DNA of 64,000 nt from LMUY01 sp964244585 (GTDB lineage Bacteria; Pseudomonadota; Alphaproteobacteria; Acetobacterales; Acetobacteraceae). Positions 16,834 to 25,798 of the stretch are shown piece after piece (position 1 is the stretch's first letter; the number at the start of each line of letters is the position of its first letter). The notes beneath the pieces were generated by a model. The model saw only the letters and a program-made list of their open reading frames with translations, made no database searches and had not been told where the DNA came from. The translations under genes and the position numbers were made by a program. The DNA lies in NCBI GenBank assembly GCA_964244585.1, contig CAXTJM010000004.1:62001-126000 (forward strand). The letters run 5' to 3'.

Positions 16834-18480
16834 GTGTCCCTTCTCGTCGACCTGTTCGGCTACCTGGAGATCATCCTCCATGGATTGGTGATCCTCAGCC
16901 AATCCATGGCGCTGGGGGGCGTCCTGTTCCTCGTCCTGCTGGCCCGGCCGCTGGCATCCGAGTTGATCGGCGGCGGCATCATCGCGCGGCGGGCCGGCCT
17001 CATCGCCGGCTGGGCGGCATTGGCGCTCGTGCTCTGCGAGGGCCTGACCATCGCGTCGCAGGCCGCGGTGCTGATCGACACCGTGGACTTGTCATTGTGG
17101 CGGGTGCTCGGGGCTGATTTCGCCGTGGCCGGCCTCGTGAAATGCGCCGCGGCACTGCTGCTGGCATTGTGCCTGCTGGTTTGGCGCGGCACGCCCGCGG
17201 CGTTGCTCTTGGGGCTGGGCGCAGTGGAACTGGCGGCCGCCACGCTGTCGACCCATGCCGCAGCGCGCATGCAGGACAGCACGCCGCTCCTGTTCGTCGA
17301 AGCCCTGCATCAACTGGGCGCGGCGATCTGGATCGGCGGCATCCCCACCTTCGTCATGGCGCTGGCCCGGATCAGCGACGGCGTCGCCTGGCGGCGGGTG
17401 AGCGCGCGGTTCTCCCGCATGTCGATGGCCGGCGTGGCGTGCATCCTGGTCTCCGGCGTCGCGATGAGCCTGGCGTATATCGGATCGTGGCAGGCGGTCT
17501 ACGGCACCGCCTTCGGCGTCATGGTGGTCGCGAAAGTGGCCATGTTCGCCGGGCTGCTGGCACTGGGTCTGGGCAATTTCCTGACCACCGAGCGGCTGCG
17601 CGGCAATCCCGGCGCGTCCGTGCTGCGCATGAAGCGGTTTGCCGAGGTCGAGATCGGCATCGGCATCTCCATCTTCTTCGCCGCCGCCTCGCTCACCTCG
17701 GTCCCGCCGGGCATCGACCTGACGCAGGACCGGGTGAGCTGGGCCGAGGTGGTGGAGCGCAACACGCCGGTATGGCCGCGGCTGCATTCGCCCGACTACG
17801 ACACCCTGGCATTGCCGCAATTGCAGGCGCAGTTGGATGTGGAAGCAGCGCGGCAGGCCACGGCGGCGCCGCCAGCCTCGATCCCCGGCTCCGGCGAGTT
17901 GCCGCCGCGCAACGCCGCCGACATCGCGTGGAGCGAATACAACCATCACTGGGCGGGACTGTTCGTGGTCCTGATCGGCGTGCTGGCGCTGATGAACCAG
18001 GCGGGGGTGCGATGGGCGAAGCACTGGCCCCTGGCGCTGCTGGGACTGGCGGTCTTCCTGGCGATCCGGTCGGACCCGGAAGTTTGGCCGATGGGCTATG
18101 TCGGCATCTTCGCATCGCTGCGCGACGTGGAAGTGCTGCAGCACAGGATGTTTGTGCTGCTGATCATCGTGTTTGCCGTGTTCGAGTGGAGCGTGCGGAC
18201 GGGCCGCCTGCGCTCACGACGCGCCGCACTGGTGTTTCCGCTGCTGACCGCGGCCGGGGGCGCGTTGCTGCTGACCCACAGCCATGCCATCGCCAACGTC
18301 AAGGACCAGTTGCTGATCGAGCTGACCCATACGCCGCTCGCCCTGGCGGGGATCGGCGCCGGGTGGGCGAGATGGCTGGAGCTGCGGTTGACAGGACGGA
18401 GTGCGAGGATCGCGGGCTGGATCTGGCCGATCTGCTTCCTCATCTGCGGCGCGGTGCTGCTGATCTACCGCGAGGCTTGA
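16834..18480 (+). CDS. copD: Copper resistance protein CopD, long form
   Basis: Encodes 548 residues from a GTG start 4 bases after copC. About 13 hydrophobic segments are visible. The first half holds the CopD domain (residues about 100-290), including EALHQLGAAIWIGGIPTFV near 152 with its conserved His. A periplasmic stretch near 300-365 precedes a second membrane half with HHWAGLF and a His-containing motif LLLTHSHAI near residue 480. It is predicted to import copper from CopC or to help copper handling at the inner membrane. The total is longer than plain CopD (about 300 residues), so it is a CopD plus C-terminal membrane domain form. Its 3' end overlaps the convergent DUF938 gene by 16 bases. 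Confidence 0.85.
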   Translation: MSLLVDLFGYLEIILHGLVILSQSMALGGVLFLVLLARPLASELIGGGIIARRAGLIAGWAALALVLCEGLTIASQAAVLIDTVDLSLWRVLGADFAVAGLVKCAAALLLALCLLVWRGTPAALLLGLGAVELAAATLSTHAAARMQDSTPLLFVEALHQLGAAIWIGGIPTFVMALARISDGVAWRRVSARFSRMSMAGVACILVSGVAMSLAYIGSWQAVYGTAFGVMVVAKVAMFAGLLALGLGNFLTTERLRGNPGASVLRMKRFAEVEIGIGISIFFAAASLTSVPPGIDLTQDRVSWAEVVERNTPVWPRLHSPDYDTLALPQLQAQLDVEAARQATAAPPASIPGSGELPPRNAADIAWSEYNHHWAGLFVVLIGVLALMNQAGVRWAKHWPLALLGLAVFLAIRSDPEVWPMGYVGIFASLRDVEVLQHRMFVLLIIVFAVFEWSVRTGRLRSRRAALVFPLLTAAGGALLLTHSHAIANVKDQLLIELTHTPLALAGIGAGWARWLELRLTGRSARIAGWIWPICFLICGAVLLIYREA

Positions 18481-19073
18481 CGACGGAAGAGTACCAGCAG
18501 GTTGTTGGCGGGCATGGCCTCGACTACGGGCGGCTCCAGCCCGGCCGAGGCGGCCAAGGCCGCCACATCCTCCAACAGGCGTAGCCCCCACTCCGGATCG
18601 CGGCGACGGAGGTCGGCGTCGAAGGCGGCGTTGCCAGGCTCCAGGGCACGGCCGGCGCAACGGTACGGGCCGTAGAGCGCCAAGAGGCAATTCGGCACGA
18701 GCACGCGCGCCGCTCCGGCCACCAAGCCTTCGGCTGCGCGCCACGGCGCGATATGGATCATGTTGATGCAAAGCACGGCGTCGGCGTGGCGCATCGGCCA
18801 CTCCGGCGACGCCGCGTCGAGGGCCAGGGCCGGGGCGACATTCGGCAGGCCCGCGGTCCAGGCATCGACGCTGGCCCGGCGCGCGGCATCCGGGTCGCTC
18901 GGCTGCCAGTGCAGGTTCGGCAAGGCGGCGGCGAAATGGGCGACGTGTTCGCCCGTGCCGCTGGCGACCTCCAGCACCGCTCCGCGTGGCGGCAGATACG
19001 GCAGCAATGCCTGCAGCAATGGATCGCGGTTGCGGGCGACGGAGGGGGCGAAAAGCCGGGGATCGTCGGACAT
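18465..19073 (-). CDS. DUF938 SAM-dependent methyltransferase-like protein
   Basis: Encodes 202 residues from ATG 19073 (MSDDPRLFAPSVARNRDPLL, the usual DUF938 beginning). The SAM-binding motif I is VLEVASGTGEHVAHFA near residue 38. The family-specific stretch LYGPYRCAGRALEPGNAAFDADLRRRDPEWGLR is at about residues 135-167. The fold suggests a class I methyltransferase of unknown substrate. An upstream in-frame extension is Arg-rich and rejected. It ends inside the copD stop region, converging with 16 bases of overlap. Confidence 0.85.
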   Translation of the reverse strand: MSDDPRLFAPSVARNRDPLLQALLPYLPPRGAVLEVASGTGEHVAHFAAALPNLHWQPSDPDAARRASVDAWTAGLPNVAPALALDAASPEWPMRHADAVLCINMIHIAPWRAAEGLVAGAARVLVPNCLLALYGPYRCAGRALEPGNAAFDADLRRRDPEWGLRLLEDVAALAASAGLEPPVVEAMPANNLLVLFRRQASR

Positions 19074-19110
19074 CCGGCTTCGTCGCACGCCCGGGCTACG
19101 GCGCGATAGC

Positions 19111-19890
19111 TTACCCGATCGCGCGGACAACCCCGCCATCGACGCGCAAGGCCGCCCCCGACGTGGCCGAGGCCTGCGGCGAGCAGGTGTAGACGACCAT
19201 GTTGGCAACCTCCTCCACCGAGGCCAGGCGGCCGATCAGCGAGGTGGGCCGGAACTCCTTGACGAATTTGCGCCCGGCCGCGTCGGTATCCCCGCCGGCC
19301 CCCAGCATGGCTGCGACGCCGTCCGAGGCGGTCGGACCCGGCAGCACGGCGTTCACCGTCACGCCGGTGTCGGCGAGCGTTTCGGCCAGGCCGCGGGACA
19401 CAGCGAGCTGGGCCGTCTTGGTCATGCCGTAATGGACCATTTCCTTCGGGATGTTCAGCCCGGACTCGCTGGAGATGAACACGATGCGGCCCCAGCCGGC
19501 GGACACCATCGCCGGGACGTAGGCGCGCGACAGGCGCACGCCGCTCATGACGTTGGTCTCGAAGAAACGCTGCCAGTCGGCGTCGGTGATCTCGGCGAAC
19601 GGCTTGGGCTCGAAGATGCCCATGTTGTTGACCAGGATGTCCGCCGAGGGCACTGCCGCGACGAAGCTGGCGACGCCCTCGGCGGTGGCGAGGTCGGCGG
19701 CGATGCCGGTGATGGCTGCGCCCGGAACATCCTTTTGCAGCGCAGCGACGGCAGCCTGCACCCGCTGTTCCGTGCGTCCGTTCACCACCACGGCCGCGCC
19801 GGACGCGGCGAGCCCTTTGGCAATGGCCAAGCCGATGCCGCCGGTCGAACCGGTGACGATCGCCTTGCGTCCGGACAGGTCGATGTTCAT
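19111..19890 (-). CDS. SDR family oxidoreductase
   Basis: Encodes 259 residues from ATG 19890, preceded by GGGAG at a suitable distance. It is a classical SDR: the cofactor motif TGSTGGIGLA at about 13-22, NNMG near 89, the catalytic Ser in ISSESGLN and YGMTK (intact Tyr and Lys) near 155, and the end SGAALRVDGGVVRAIG. NADP preference is suggested by NGRTEQR after the second strand. Substrate unknown. Compare the SDR at 15.2-16.0 kb, which lacks the Tyr/Lys pair. It lies 37 bases upstream of the DUF938 gene on the same strand. Confidence 0.9.
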   Translation of the reverse strand: MNIDLSGRKAIVTGSTGGIGLAIAKGLAASGAAVVVNGRTEQRVQAAVAALQKDVPGAAITGIAADLATAEGVASFVAAVPSADILVNNMGIFEPKPFAEITDADWQRFFETNVMSGVRLSRAYVPAMVSAGWGRIVFISSESGLNIPKEMVHYGMTKTAQLAVSRGLAETLADTGVTVNAVLPGPTASDGVAAMLGAGGDTDAAGRKFVKEFRPTSLIGRLASVEEVANMVVYTCSPQASATSGAALRVDGGVVRAIG

Positions 19891-19963
19891 TCCCAAGCTC
19901 CCAATGGCAGGTGTGCCGCCCATGTGGAGCCTGGGCCAGCCCGCGCCCAGGGCGTTGCGCCGA

Positions 19964-21562
19964 TTAGGCGGCGGCGCGGATCGCGCTGTTCTTCACATCC
20001 TCGCTGGCGCCGTCCTGGAAGGTGGCGAAGTTCTTCTCGAACAACGCCGCCAGGTGGTGGGCGGTGCGGTCATAGCCGGCCTTGTCTGCCCAGGCGGCAC
20101 GGGGATTCAGCACCTCGTCCGGCAGCCCGGCGACACCGGTCGGCATCATCAGGCCGAACACCGGGTCCTTGACGAACTTGGCCTGGGCCAGGCTGCCGTC
20201 CAGCACCGCGTTGAGCAGCGCGCGGGTGTGCTGGATCGGCATGCGCTGGCCTTCGCCATAGCCGCCACCCGACCAGCCGGTGTTCACCAGCCAGCAATCC
20301 GAGCCGTAGCGCTGGATCAGCTCGGCCAGCATCTTGCCGTAGACCTCGGGGCGGCGCGGCAGGAACGGGGCGCCGAAGCAGGTGGAGAAGGTGGCCTGCG
20401 GCTCCCCGCCCATCCCCTTCTCCGTGCCGGCGACGCGGGCGGTGTAGCCGGACAGGAAATGGTACATCGCCTGCCCGGCGGACAGCTTGGCGATCGGCGG
20501 CAGCACGCCGAACGCGTCGCAGGTGAGCATGACGACATGCTTGGGCTGGGCGCCGCGGCCCGTGGCGCTGGCATTGGCCACGAACTCGATCGGGTAGCAG
20601 GCGCGGGTGTTCTGCGTCGCCCGGCTGTCCGTCAGGTCCAGGCGGCCGGCCTTGTCGGCCTGGACGTTCTCCAACACGGTGCCGAAGCGGTGCGTCGCAT
20701 CCCAGATCACCGGCTCGGCCTTGTGGCTGAGGTCTATGACCTTGGCGTAGCAGCCACCCTCGAAGTTGAAGACGCCGTTCTCGCCCCAGCCATGCTCGTC
20801 ATCGCCGATCAGCGGCCGGGCCGGATCGGAGGACAGCGTGGTCTTGCCGGTGCCGGACAGGCCGAAGAACAGCGCCACCTCCTGCTTCGCATTCATGTTG
20901 GCGCTGCAATGCATGGGCAGCACGCCTTCGGCCGGGAGCTTCCAGTTCATCACGGTGAAGATCGACTTCTTGATCTCGCCGGCATACTCGGTGCCGGCGA
21001 TCACGATCAGCTTGCGGTCGAACGACAGCGCGATGGCGGTGGAGGTGCGCACCCCGTCGCGTGCCGGCTGCGCCTGGTAGTGCGGGGCGTGCAGAATGAC
21101 GTAATCGGGTTCGAATCCTGCCAGATCCGCCTGCGGCGGCCGGATGAACATGTTGCGGGCGAACAGCGCGTGCCACGCGGACGGCGTGACCAGGCGGACG
21201 CGCACGCGATGCGCCGGATCGGCGCCGGCATACAGGTCCTGGGTGAACAGCTCCTGCTGCTCCCCCAGATAGTGCGCCACGTGTCCGCGCAGGCCCTCGA
21301 ACTTGTCCTGCGGCAGCTTCTGGTTGATCTTGCCCCACCAGACGTCATCGGTGGTGGCTGGTTCGTCCACGACGAACTTGTCCTGCACCGACCGCCCGGT
21401 GTGGACGCCGGTCATCGCCATCAGCGCGCCGTCGGCCGACAGACGCCCCTCGCCAAGACGCATCGATGCCGCGACCAGGGCCGGAGGGGCGAGGTTTGCG
21501 TGAACCATATGGCTGCTGGCAACTCCGGTGCCGGAGAGCGGCAGGAGGTTCGGATGGCTCAC
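19964..21562 (-). CDS. pckA: Phosphoenolpyruvate carboxykinase (ATP)
   Basis: Encodes 532 residues from a GTG at 21562 with GGAG 8 bases upstream; the family is usually 530-540 long. It converts oxaloacetate plus ATP to PEP, CO2 and ADP, the entry step of gluconeogenesis. Motifs: TGVHTGRSVQDKFVV near residue 51, the kinase-1a loop FFGLSGTGKTTLSSDP near 230, LIGDDEHGWG just after it, the conserved RIP-like region around 311, and GWSGGGYGEGQRM near the C-terminus. It lies just downstream of the PTS-type operon on the same strand, separated by a hairpin. Because its product PEP is the phosphate donor for enzyme I, the proximity is suggestive. Confidence 0.97.
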   Translation of the reverse strand: MSHPNLLPLSGTGVASSHMVHANLAPPALVAASMRLGEGRLSADGALMAMTGVHTGRSVQDKFVVDEPATTDDVWWGKINQKLPQDKFEGLRGHVAHYLGEQQELFTQDLYAGADPAHRVRVRLVTPSAWHALFARNMFIRPPQADLAGFEPDYVILHAPHYQAQPARDGVRTSTAIALSFDRKLIVIAGTEYAGEIKKSIFTVMNWKLPAEGVLPMHCSANMNAKQEVALFFGLSGTGKTTLSSDPARPLIGDDEHGWGENGVFNFEGGCYAKVIDLSHKAEPVIWDATHRFGTVLENVQADKAGRLDLTDSRATQNTRACYPIEFVANASATGRGAQPKHVVMLTCDAFGVLPPIAKLSAGQAMYHFLSGYTARVAGTEKGMGGEPQATFSTCFGAPFLPRRPEVYGKMLAELIQRYGSDCWLVNTGWSGGGYGEGQRMPIQHTRALLNAVLDGSLAQAKFVKDPVFGLMMPTGVAGLPDEVLNPRAAWADKAGYDRTAHHLAALFEKNFATFQDGASEDVKNSAIRAAA

Positions 21563-21601
21563 GGGACGGACTCCTCGGGGTATTGGTTTGCCTCTTCTGT
21601 A

Positions 21602-21641
21602 ACGGCCGGGACGGACATCGTCCATCCTTCATCCCGGCCGT
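21602..21641 (-). terminator. Hairpin between enzyme I gene and pckA
   Basis: ACGGCCGGGA (21602-21611) and TCCCGGCCGT (21632-21641) form a perfect 10-bp stem; the loop itself contains GGAC-ATC-GTCC, which can add an inner stem. It sits 28 bases after the enzyme I stop codon and 40 bases before the pckA start on the same strand. It could end the PTS-type operon or attenuate read-through into pckA. No T run follows, so termination strength is uncertain. Confidence 0.5.
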
Positions 21642-21669
21642 CGGAGTACCGGCCGCGGCAAGCCCGTGC

Positions 21670-23475
21670 TCAGCTTCGGGTGCCGAACTGCGCGATCAGG
21701 GCGGACACGGCCGCCGGGTCCGGCTGGGCCATCACGCAGGCCGCGAAAACTTCGCAGTCCGCGATGTCGGCCGTCCGCACCGCCTGCTTCACCCGGGGCA
21801 CGGCCGTCGCGTTCACCGAAAGCGAGCGCAGCCCGAGACCCAGCAGCAAGGGGATGTTGCGGGCATGCGCCGCCATCTCGCCGCAGACGGATACCGGAAT
21901 ACCGGCCTGGGCCGCCGCCACGACCGTCATGCGCACAAGGCGCAGCACTGCCGGGTGTATGGGATTGTAGATCTCCGTGGCATCCGTCTCGGCGCGGTCG
22001 GCGGCCAGCGTGTACATGGTCAGGTCGTTGCTGCCGATGGCGAAGAAATCGGCTGCCGAGGCCAGGATTTCGGCACACAGGGCAGCGGCAGGCACCTCTA
22101 TCATCACGCCCAACGGGGGCAGCGGGTCCGGCAGCCGCACCCCGCGGCCCCGCAGCCGGCCAGCCACGGTGTGGTAGATGGCGCGCGCCTGCCGCACCTC
22201 GGCCACGTTGGTCACCATGGGCAGCATGACGCGGACCGGGCCGGCCGCCGCCGAGCGGAGGATGGCGGCCAGCTGGGTCTCCAGCAGGCTCGGGTTGCGC
22301 AGGAGCATGCGGATACCGCGGAGCCCAAGGGCCGGGTTGGACTCGCCGGCATCCGGCACCACGCCGGCGCCGGACAACGCCTCGATCTCCTTTTCGCCAC
22401 CCCAGTCGAGCACCCGGATGGTCACGGGATCGCCCGCCATCGCCTCGACGGCGTTGGTGTAGATTTCCGCCTGCGCCGCCTCGCCGGGCAGCTCCTCGCG
22501 GTTCATGAACAGGAATTCGCTGCGCAGCAGGCCGACGCCATGGGCACCGGACTGGGCGATCAGCGGCAACTCGGACGGAATTTCCAGATTGGCCTGCAAC
22601 TCGACCGCGGTGCCGCAGCATGTCACGGCGGGAAGCCGGCGCAAGCGGCCCCAGCGCTGGCGGCGGCGCGCGAAGGCGAGCACGCCGCGACGCGCCTGGA
22701 CGATGGTGGCGGGCGCGGGATCAAGGATGACGAGACCGGCCGATCCGTCGACGACGGCCAACCCGCCTGCCCGCATATGCGCCGTCAGCCCCATGGCGCC
22801 GAGCACGGTGGGGATGCCGAGCGCCCGCAGCATGATGGCGGCGTGGCCGTCCGCCCCGCCCTCCTCCGTAGCGACTCCGGCAACGCGGGCCGGGTCGATC
22901 AGGGCGGCGTCTGCCGGGGTCAGCCATTCCGCGACCAGGATCGCCCCCGGCGGCAGCCCGGTGAACGAGCGGAACGGCGCGCGGGTCAGGTTCCGCACCA
23001 GCCGGCGCGCGATTTCCCGCACCTCGTCGGCGCGGCGGCGGCCCGCCGGGAGATCGTCCGCATTGGCGGCTGTCAGGGCGGCGGCGATCGCCTCCGACTC
23101 GTCGACCACCGCCTGCTCGGCGGAGCGTAGGCCTTCGGCGATCCGGCTCCGGCTCCCGCGCAACAGGCGGGACGAGCCGAGCATCTGCACGTACGCGTCG
23201 AGCAAGGGTGCGATCTCGGCCTGGGTGTCCTCGGGCAGGACATGCAGGCGGGCGCGAAGCTTGCCGAGCTGCTTGCGGGAGGCGGCGACCGCGCTGTCCA
23301 GCTTGGCCCGCTCGGCCTCGATATCGGCCGCGGCGATGCGATGGCGCGTCACCACGGTCGGTGCTTCGACGGTGCCGAACATTGGCCCTATGGCAATGCC
23401 GGCGCCTACCGCGAGCCCGTTGAGGCGGCGTTCAAAGCCGGGTTGGCGGGCGAGGGCGTCCTCAATCCTGCTCAT
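21670..23475 (-). CDS. PTS enzyme I (phosphoenolpyruvate-protein phosphotransferase)
   Basis: Encodes 601 residues from ATG 23475 (MSRIEDALARQPGFERRL). It takes phosphate from PEP on a His and passes it to HPr. The phospho-His region reads EEGGADGHAAIMLRALG (His211); the usual GGRTSH is changed to GGADGH. The PEP-binding barrel has GLLRSEFLFMNREELP, the Arg-rich GLRGIRMLL, SNDLTMYTLAADR and the Cys of VSVCGEMAA. There is no GAF domain, so it is like PtsI and not PtsP. The start overlaps the end of the HPr gene by 14 bases. Confidence 0.93.
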   Translation of the reverse strand: MSRIEDALARQPGFERRLNGLAVGAGIAIGPMFGTVEAPTVVTRHRIAAADIEAERAKLDSAVAASRKQLGKLRARLHVLPEDTQAEIAPLLDAYVQMLGSSRLLRGSRSRIAEGLRSAEQAVVDESEAIAAALTAANADDLPAGRRRADEVREIARRLVRNLTRAPFRSFTGLPPGAILVAEWLTPADAALIDPARVAGVATEEGGADGHAAIMLRALGIPTVLGAMGLTAHMRAGGLAVVDGSAGLVILDPAPATIVQARRGVLAFARRRQRWGRLRRLPAVTCCGTAVELQANLEIPSELPLIAQSGAHGVGLLRSEFLFMNREELPGEAAQAEIYTNAVEAMAGDPVTIRVLDWGGEKEIEALSGAGVVPDAGESNPALGLRGIRMLLRNPSLLETQLAAILRSAAAGPVRVMLPMVTNVAEVRQARAIYHTVAGRLRGRGVRLPDPLPPLGVMIEVPAAALCAEILASAADFFAIGSNDLTMYTLAADRAETDATEIYNPIHPAVLRLVRMTVVAAAQAGIPVSVCGEMAAHARNIPLLLGLGLRSLSVNATAVPRVKQAVRTADIADCEVFAACVMAQPDPAAVSALIAQFGTRS

Positions 23476-23752
23476 GGAAGCCGGCCTCGACCAGCTCGAC
23501 GAGCGCGGCCAATGCCTCTCCCGCATCGGCCCCCGACGCCCGCAGCTCCACCGTCGTCCCCTTGCCCGCGCCCAGCATCATCAAGCCCATGATCGACTGC
23601 GCGGACACCGATTGTCCATGCGCCTCCACCTCGATGATGGCGACGAACCGCTCGGCCGCGGACACGAACTTGGCGGCGGCGCGGGCATGTAGGCCCCGGC
23701 GGTTGCAGATGGTGGCGCGGGCGACCTGTTCCGCAGCCGGAGGACCGTCCAT
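23462..23752 (-). CDS. HPr family phosphocarrier protein
   Basis: Encodes 96 residues from ATG 23752, overlapping the EIIA stop. The phosphocarrier His22 lies in NRRGLHARAAAKFV, and the regulatory Ser52 (target of HPr kinase) lies in SAQSIMGLMMLGAGKG. Both phosphorylation sites are therefore intact: enzyme I can phosphorylate the His, and HprK, encoded upstream in the same operon, can phosphorylate the Ser. It is a small cytoplasmic protein. It ends 14 bases inside the enzyme I gene. Confidence 0.94.
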   Translation of the reverse strand: MDGPPAAEQVARATICNRRGLHARAAAKFVSAAERFVAIIEVEAHGQSVSAQSIMGLMMLGAGKGTTVELRASGADAGEALAALVELVEAGFHEQD

Positions 23753-24174
23753 CAGCTCCGAACGCCGTTCACCTTGCAGCCGTGCAGCACGTGGGACGCT
23801 GCGGCGATGTATTTCCGCCCCGCCGCCTGCGCGCAATCGACGCATTCACCCAAAGGCTGGCGGGCGCGGACCTTGGCCAGCTTGACCAGCATCGGCAGGT
23901 TGACGCCCGCGATCACCTCGACGCCGGGGCGATCCATCAAGGAAATGGCAAGGTTGGAGGGCGTGCCGCCGAACATATCCGTCAGCAGCACCACCCCGTC
24001 CCCCTTGTCGACGCTGCTGATGCTGGCCTGGATGTCCGCACGCCGCAATTCCATGTCGTCCTCCGGCCCGATGCAGACCGTGGCAACATTGTCCTGGGGA
24101 CCGACCACATGTTCCAGCGCGAGCCGGAGCTCTTCCGCCAGACGGCCGTGGGAGACGAGTACAAGGCCGATCAT
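23752..24174 (-). CDS. PTS EIIA component, mannose family
   Basis: Encodes 140 residues starting MIGLVLVSHGRLAEEL, with the phosphorylatable His9, followed by VLLTDMFGGTPSNLA, the classic EIIA-Man motif near residue 63, and VIAGVNLPML near 90. It accepts phosphate from HPr. No mannose-type EIIB, EIIC or EIID gene is nearby, so in this organism it is presumably the output of a regulatory phosphorelay and not part of a sugar importer. It lies 9 bases after rapZ and overlaps the HPr start (ATGA). Confidence 0.93.
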   Translation of the reverse strand: MIGLVLVSHGRLAEELRLALEHVVGPQDNVATVCIGPEDDMELRRADIQASISSVDKGDGVVLLTDMFGGTPSNLAISLMDRPGVEVIAGVNLPMLVKLAKVRARQPLGECVDCAQAAGRKYIAAASHVLHGCKVNGVRS

Positions 24175-24183
24175 TTTCGGGGG

Positions 24184-25116
24184 TCAGGCCTCCTGCGCCT
24201 GAAAAGAGGCTGGCCAGGCTGGGTCTGCGTGCTCCATGCCCGCCTTCAGCAATTCTCTGTGAACAACGGTGACTTGCCAGGCACGCATGTCAAGTCCTTC
24301 CATTTGCTTGCAGCGCAAGCGCAGTTGCGCGGCCAGGCGCTCCACGATGCGGACCGAACGGTGTCGTCCTCCCGTGCAGCCGATCGCGATCGTCACGTAT
24401 TTCTTTCCCTCCTGCGCGAACCGCGGCAGGAGCAGCCTCAGCATGGCTTCGATCTGGCCGAAGAACGCAGCGAAGTCGGGATCTGCCTCGACATAGGCGG
24501 CAATCTCCGCGTCGAGCCCGGTCTTGGGACGTAGTTGGGGATCATAATGTGGATTCCGCAAGAACCGTGCGTCGAATACCAGATCTGCTTCACGGGGTAG
24601 CCCGTGTGGATAGCCGAACGACACCAGGGATATCGTCACGCCAAGCTGGTCCGATGCAAACCGGCTTTCGACCAGGCGCCGCAAGGCCGGCAACGGGGTG
24701 TCGGAGGTGTCTATCACCAGATCGGCCGCGTCCCGCAGCGCCGCGGTCAGCGCGACTTCCGCGGCGATGCCGTCGACGACCCGACCGCCGGGCGCCAGGG
24801 GATGGCGACGCCGCGTCTCGGTGAAGCGGCGCAGCAGCGCGTCCTCGTTCGCGTCCGCGAACACCAATTCGGGGCGAAGCGACTGGTTCAGCCGCAGCCG
24901 TTCCAGCGTCGACAACACCGCCGCGGCGTCGAAGCCGCGGCTGCGCGCGTCCAGGCCGATCGCCACCCAGCGGTCGCCCCGGCTGACGAGTTCCTCGGTC
25001 AAGGTGAGCGGGGGATTGTCCACCGCCTCGTAGCCGAGATCCTCCAGCACCCGAAGGATGGAGGAGCGGCCCGCGCCGGACAGGCCCGTCACCAGCACGA
25101 CTCGGCGGGGCGTCAA
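24184..25116 (-). CDS. rapZ: RapZ/YvcJ family nucleotide-binding protein
   Basis: Encodes 310 residues from a TTG at 25116 that overlaps the hprK stop (TTGA). The N-terminal P-loop is GLSGAGRSS (residues 11-19) with Arg at the position of the Walker A Lys. The conserved ESRFASDQLGVTISLVSFGYPHGLP region and the C-terminal IGCTGGRHRSVRIVERLA, which binds an aminosugar phosphate or RNA in RapZ, are intact. In E. coli RapZ targets GlmZ to RNase E; in alphaproteobacteria its role is unclear, but it is habitually next to hprK and HPr genes. A long upstream Arg/Gly-rich extension of the frame is antisense-type sequence and was rejected. Confidence 0.92.
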   Translation of the reverse strand: MTPRRVVLVTGLSGAGRSSILRVLEDLGYEAVDNPPLTLTEELVSRGDRWVAIGLDARSRGFDAAAVLSTLERLRLNQSLRPELVFADANEDALLRRFTETRRRHPLAPGGRVVDGIAAEVALTAALRDAADLVIDTSDTPLPALRRLVESRFASDQLGVTISLVSFGYPHGLPREADLVFDARFLRNPHYDPQLRPKTGLDAEIAAYVEADPDFAAFFGQIEAMLRLLLPRFAQEGKKYVTIAIGCTGGRHRSVRIVERLAAQLRLRCKQMEGLDMRAWQVTVVHRELLKAGMEHADPAWPASFQAQEA

Positions 25117-25529
25117 CCGAACGCCCCCGCGACCTGTCCCGCGAGGCCGAGCGCACAGTCCAGCGCCAGGGCCACGCGGTTTGCCGCGGAGGCACAGGCC
25201 GGATCGATCCACACCAGCGGCTGTCCGGACAGGCCGTGCACCGCGGGGCTGGGCATCCGCTCCCCAGCGCCGAGTTCGACCGCCAACGCCAGGCGGGCCG
25301 ACGGGATATGGGGAAGTCGGACCACGCCCAGCCCACGCACCTCGAGCAGCCCTGCCAATGCGGCGGGGGCGGACGCCACGCCATCGGCCAGATCCACCCT
25401 GTCATCGGCCACGAGCGCAAAGCCACGGTCGAGCAGACGCAATAAAAGGTCCGACTTCCCCGATCCGGAAGGACCTAACAGCAGCACGCCCTTGCCCTCC
25501 CGGGCGGCGCAGCTCGCGTGTATTTGCAT
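25113..25529 (-). CDS. hprK: HPr kinase/phosphorylase, short alphaproteobacterial form
   Basis: Encodes 138 residues from ATG 25529. Only the catalytic domain is present, as usual in alphaproteobacteria; Firmicutes HprK has an additional N-terminal domain of about 130 residues. The P-loop GPSGSGKSDLLLRLLD is at 19-34, followed by ALVADDRVDL near 40 and RGLGVVRLPHI near 66. It should phosphorylate Ser52 of the HPr encoded three genes downstream. It is the first gene of a five-gene minus-strand operon with 4-base overlaps. No two-component sensor genes (ChvG/ChvI type), which often precede it in relatives, lie next to it here. Confidence 0.9.
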   Translation of the reverse strand: MQIHASCAAREGKGVLLLGPSGSGKSDLLLRLLDRGFALVADDRVDLADGVASAPAALAGLLEVRGLGVVRLPHIPSARLALAVELGAGERMPSPAVHGLSGQPLVWIDPACASAANRVALALDCALGLAGQVAGAFG

Positions 25530-25798
25530 CGAGTTCGCTATGTGAGCCGCCGCGCGCAAGAAGGAAAGCGTCTTCTGGGACACAGTTTGGTCGATCTGCG
25601 GCGCGGTTCTCGTCGCAATGCACAGCAAAGTTTCATTAACCTCGACGTGACAATAGATTGGCGGTCGAGTTTACGGCGCTGTCAAAGGTCGGATGACCTC
25701 ATTCGACATGGTCGTGGGGCCGTTGCTGGCAAACACGGTCTGGCTTAGGTGTGATGTCGGTTCGATTGCGTGTCTTCCTCTCACCGTATGGATGTCCC

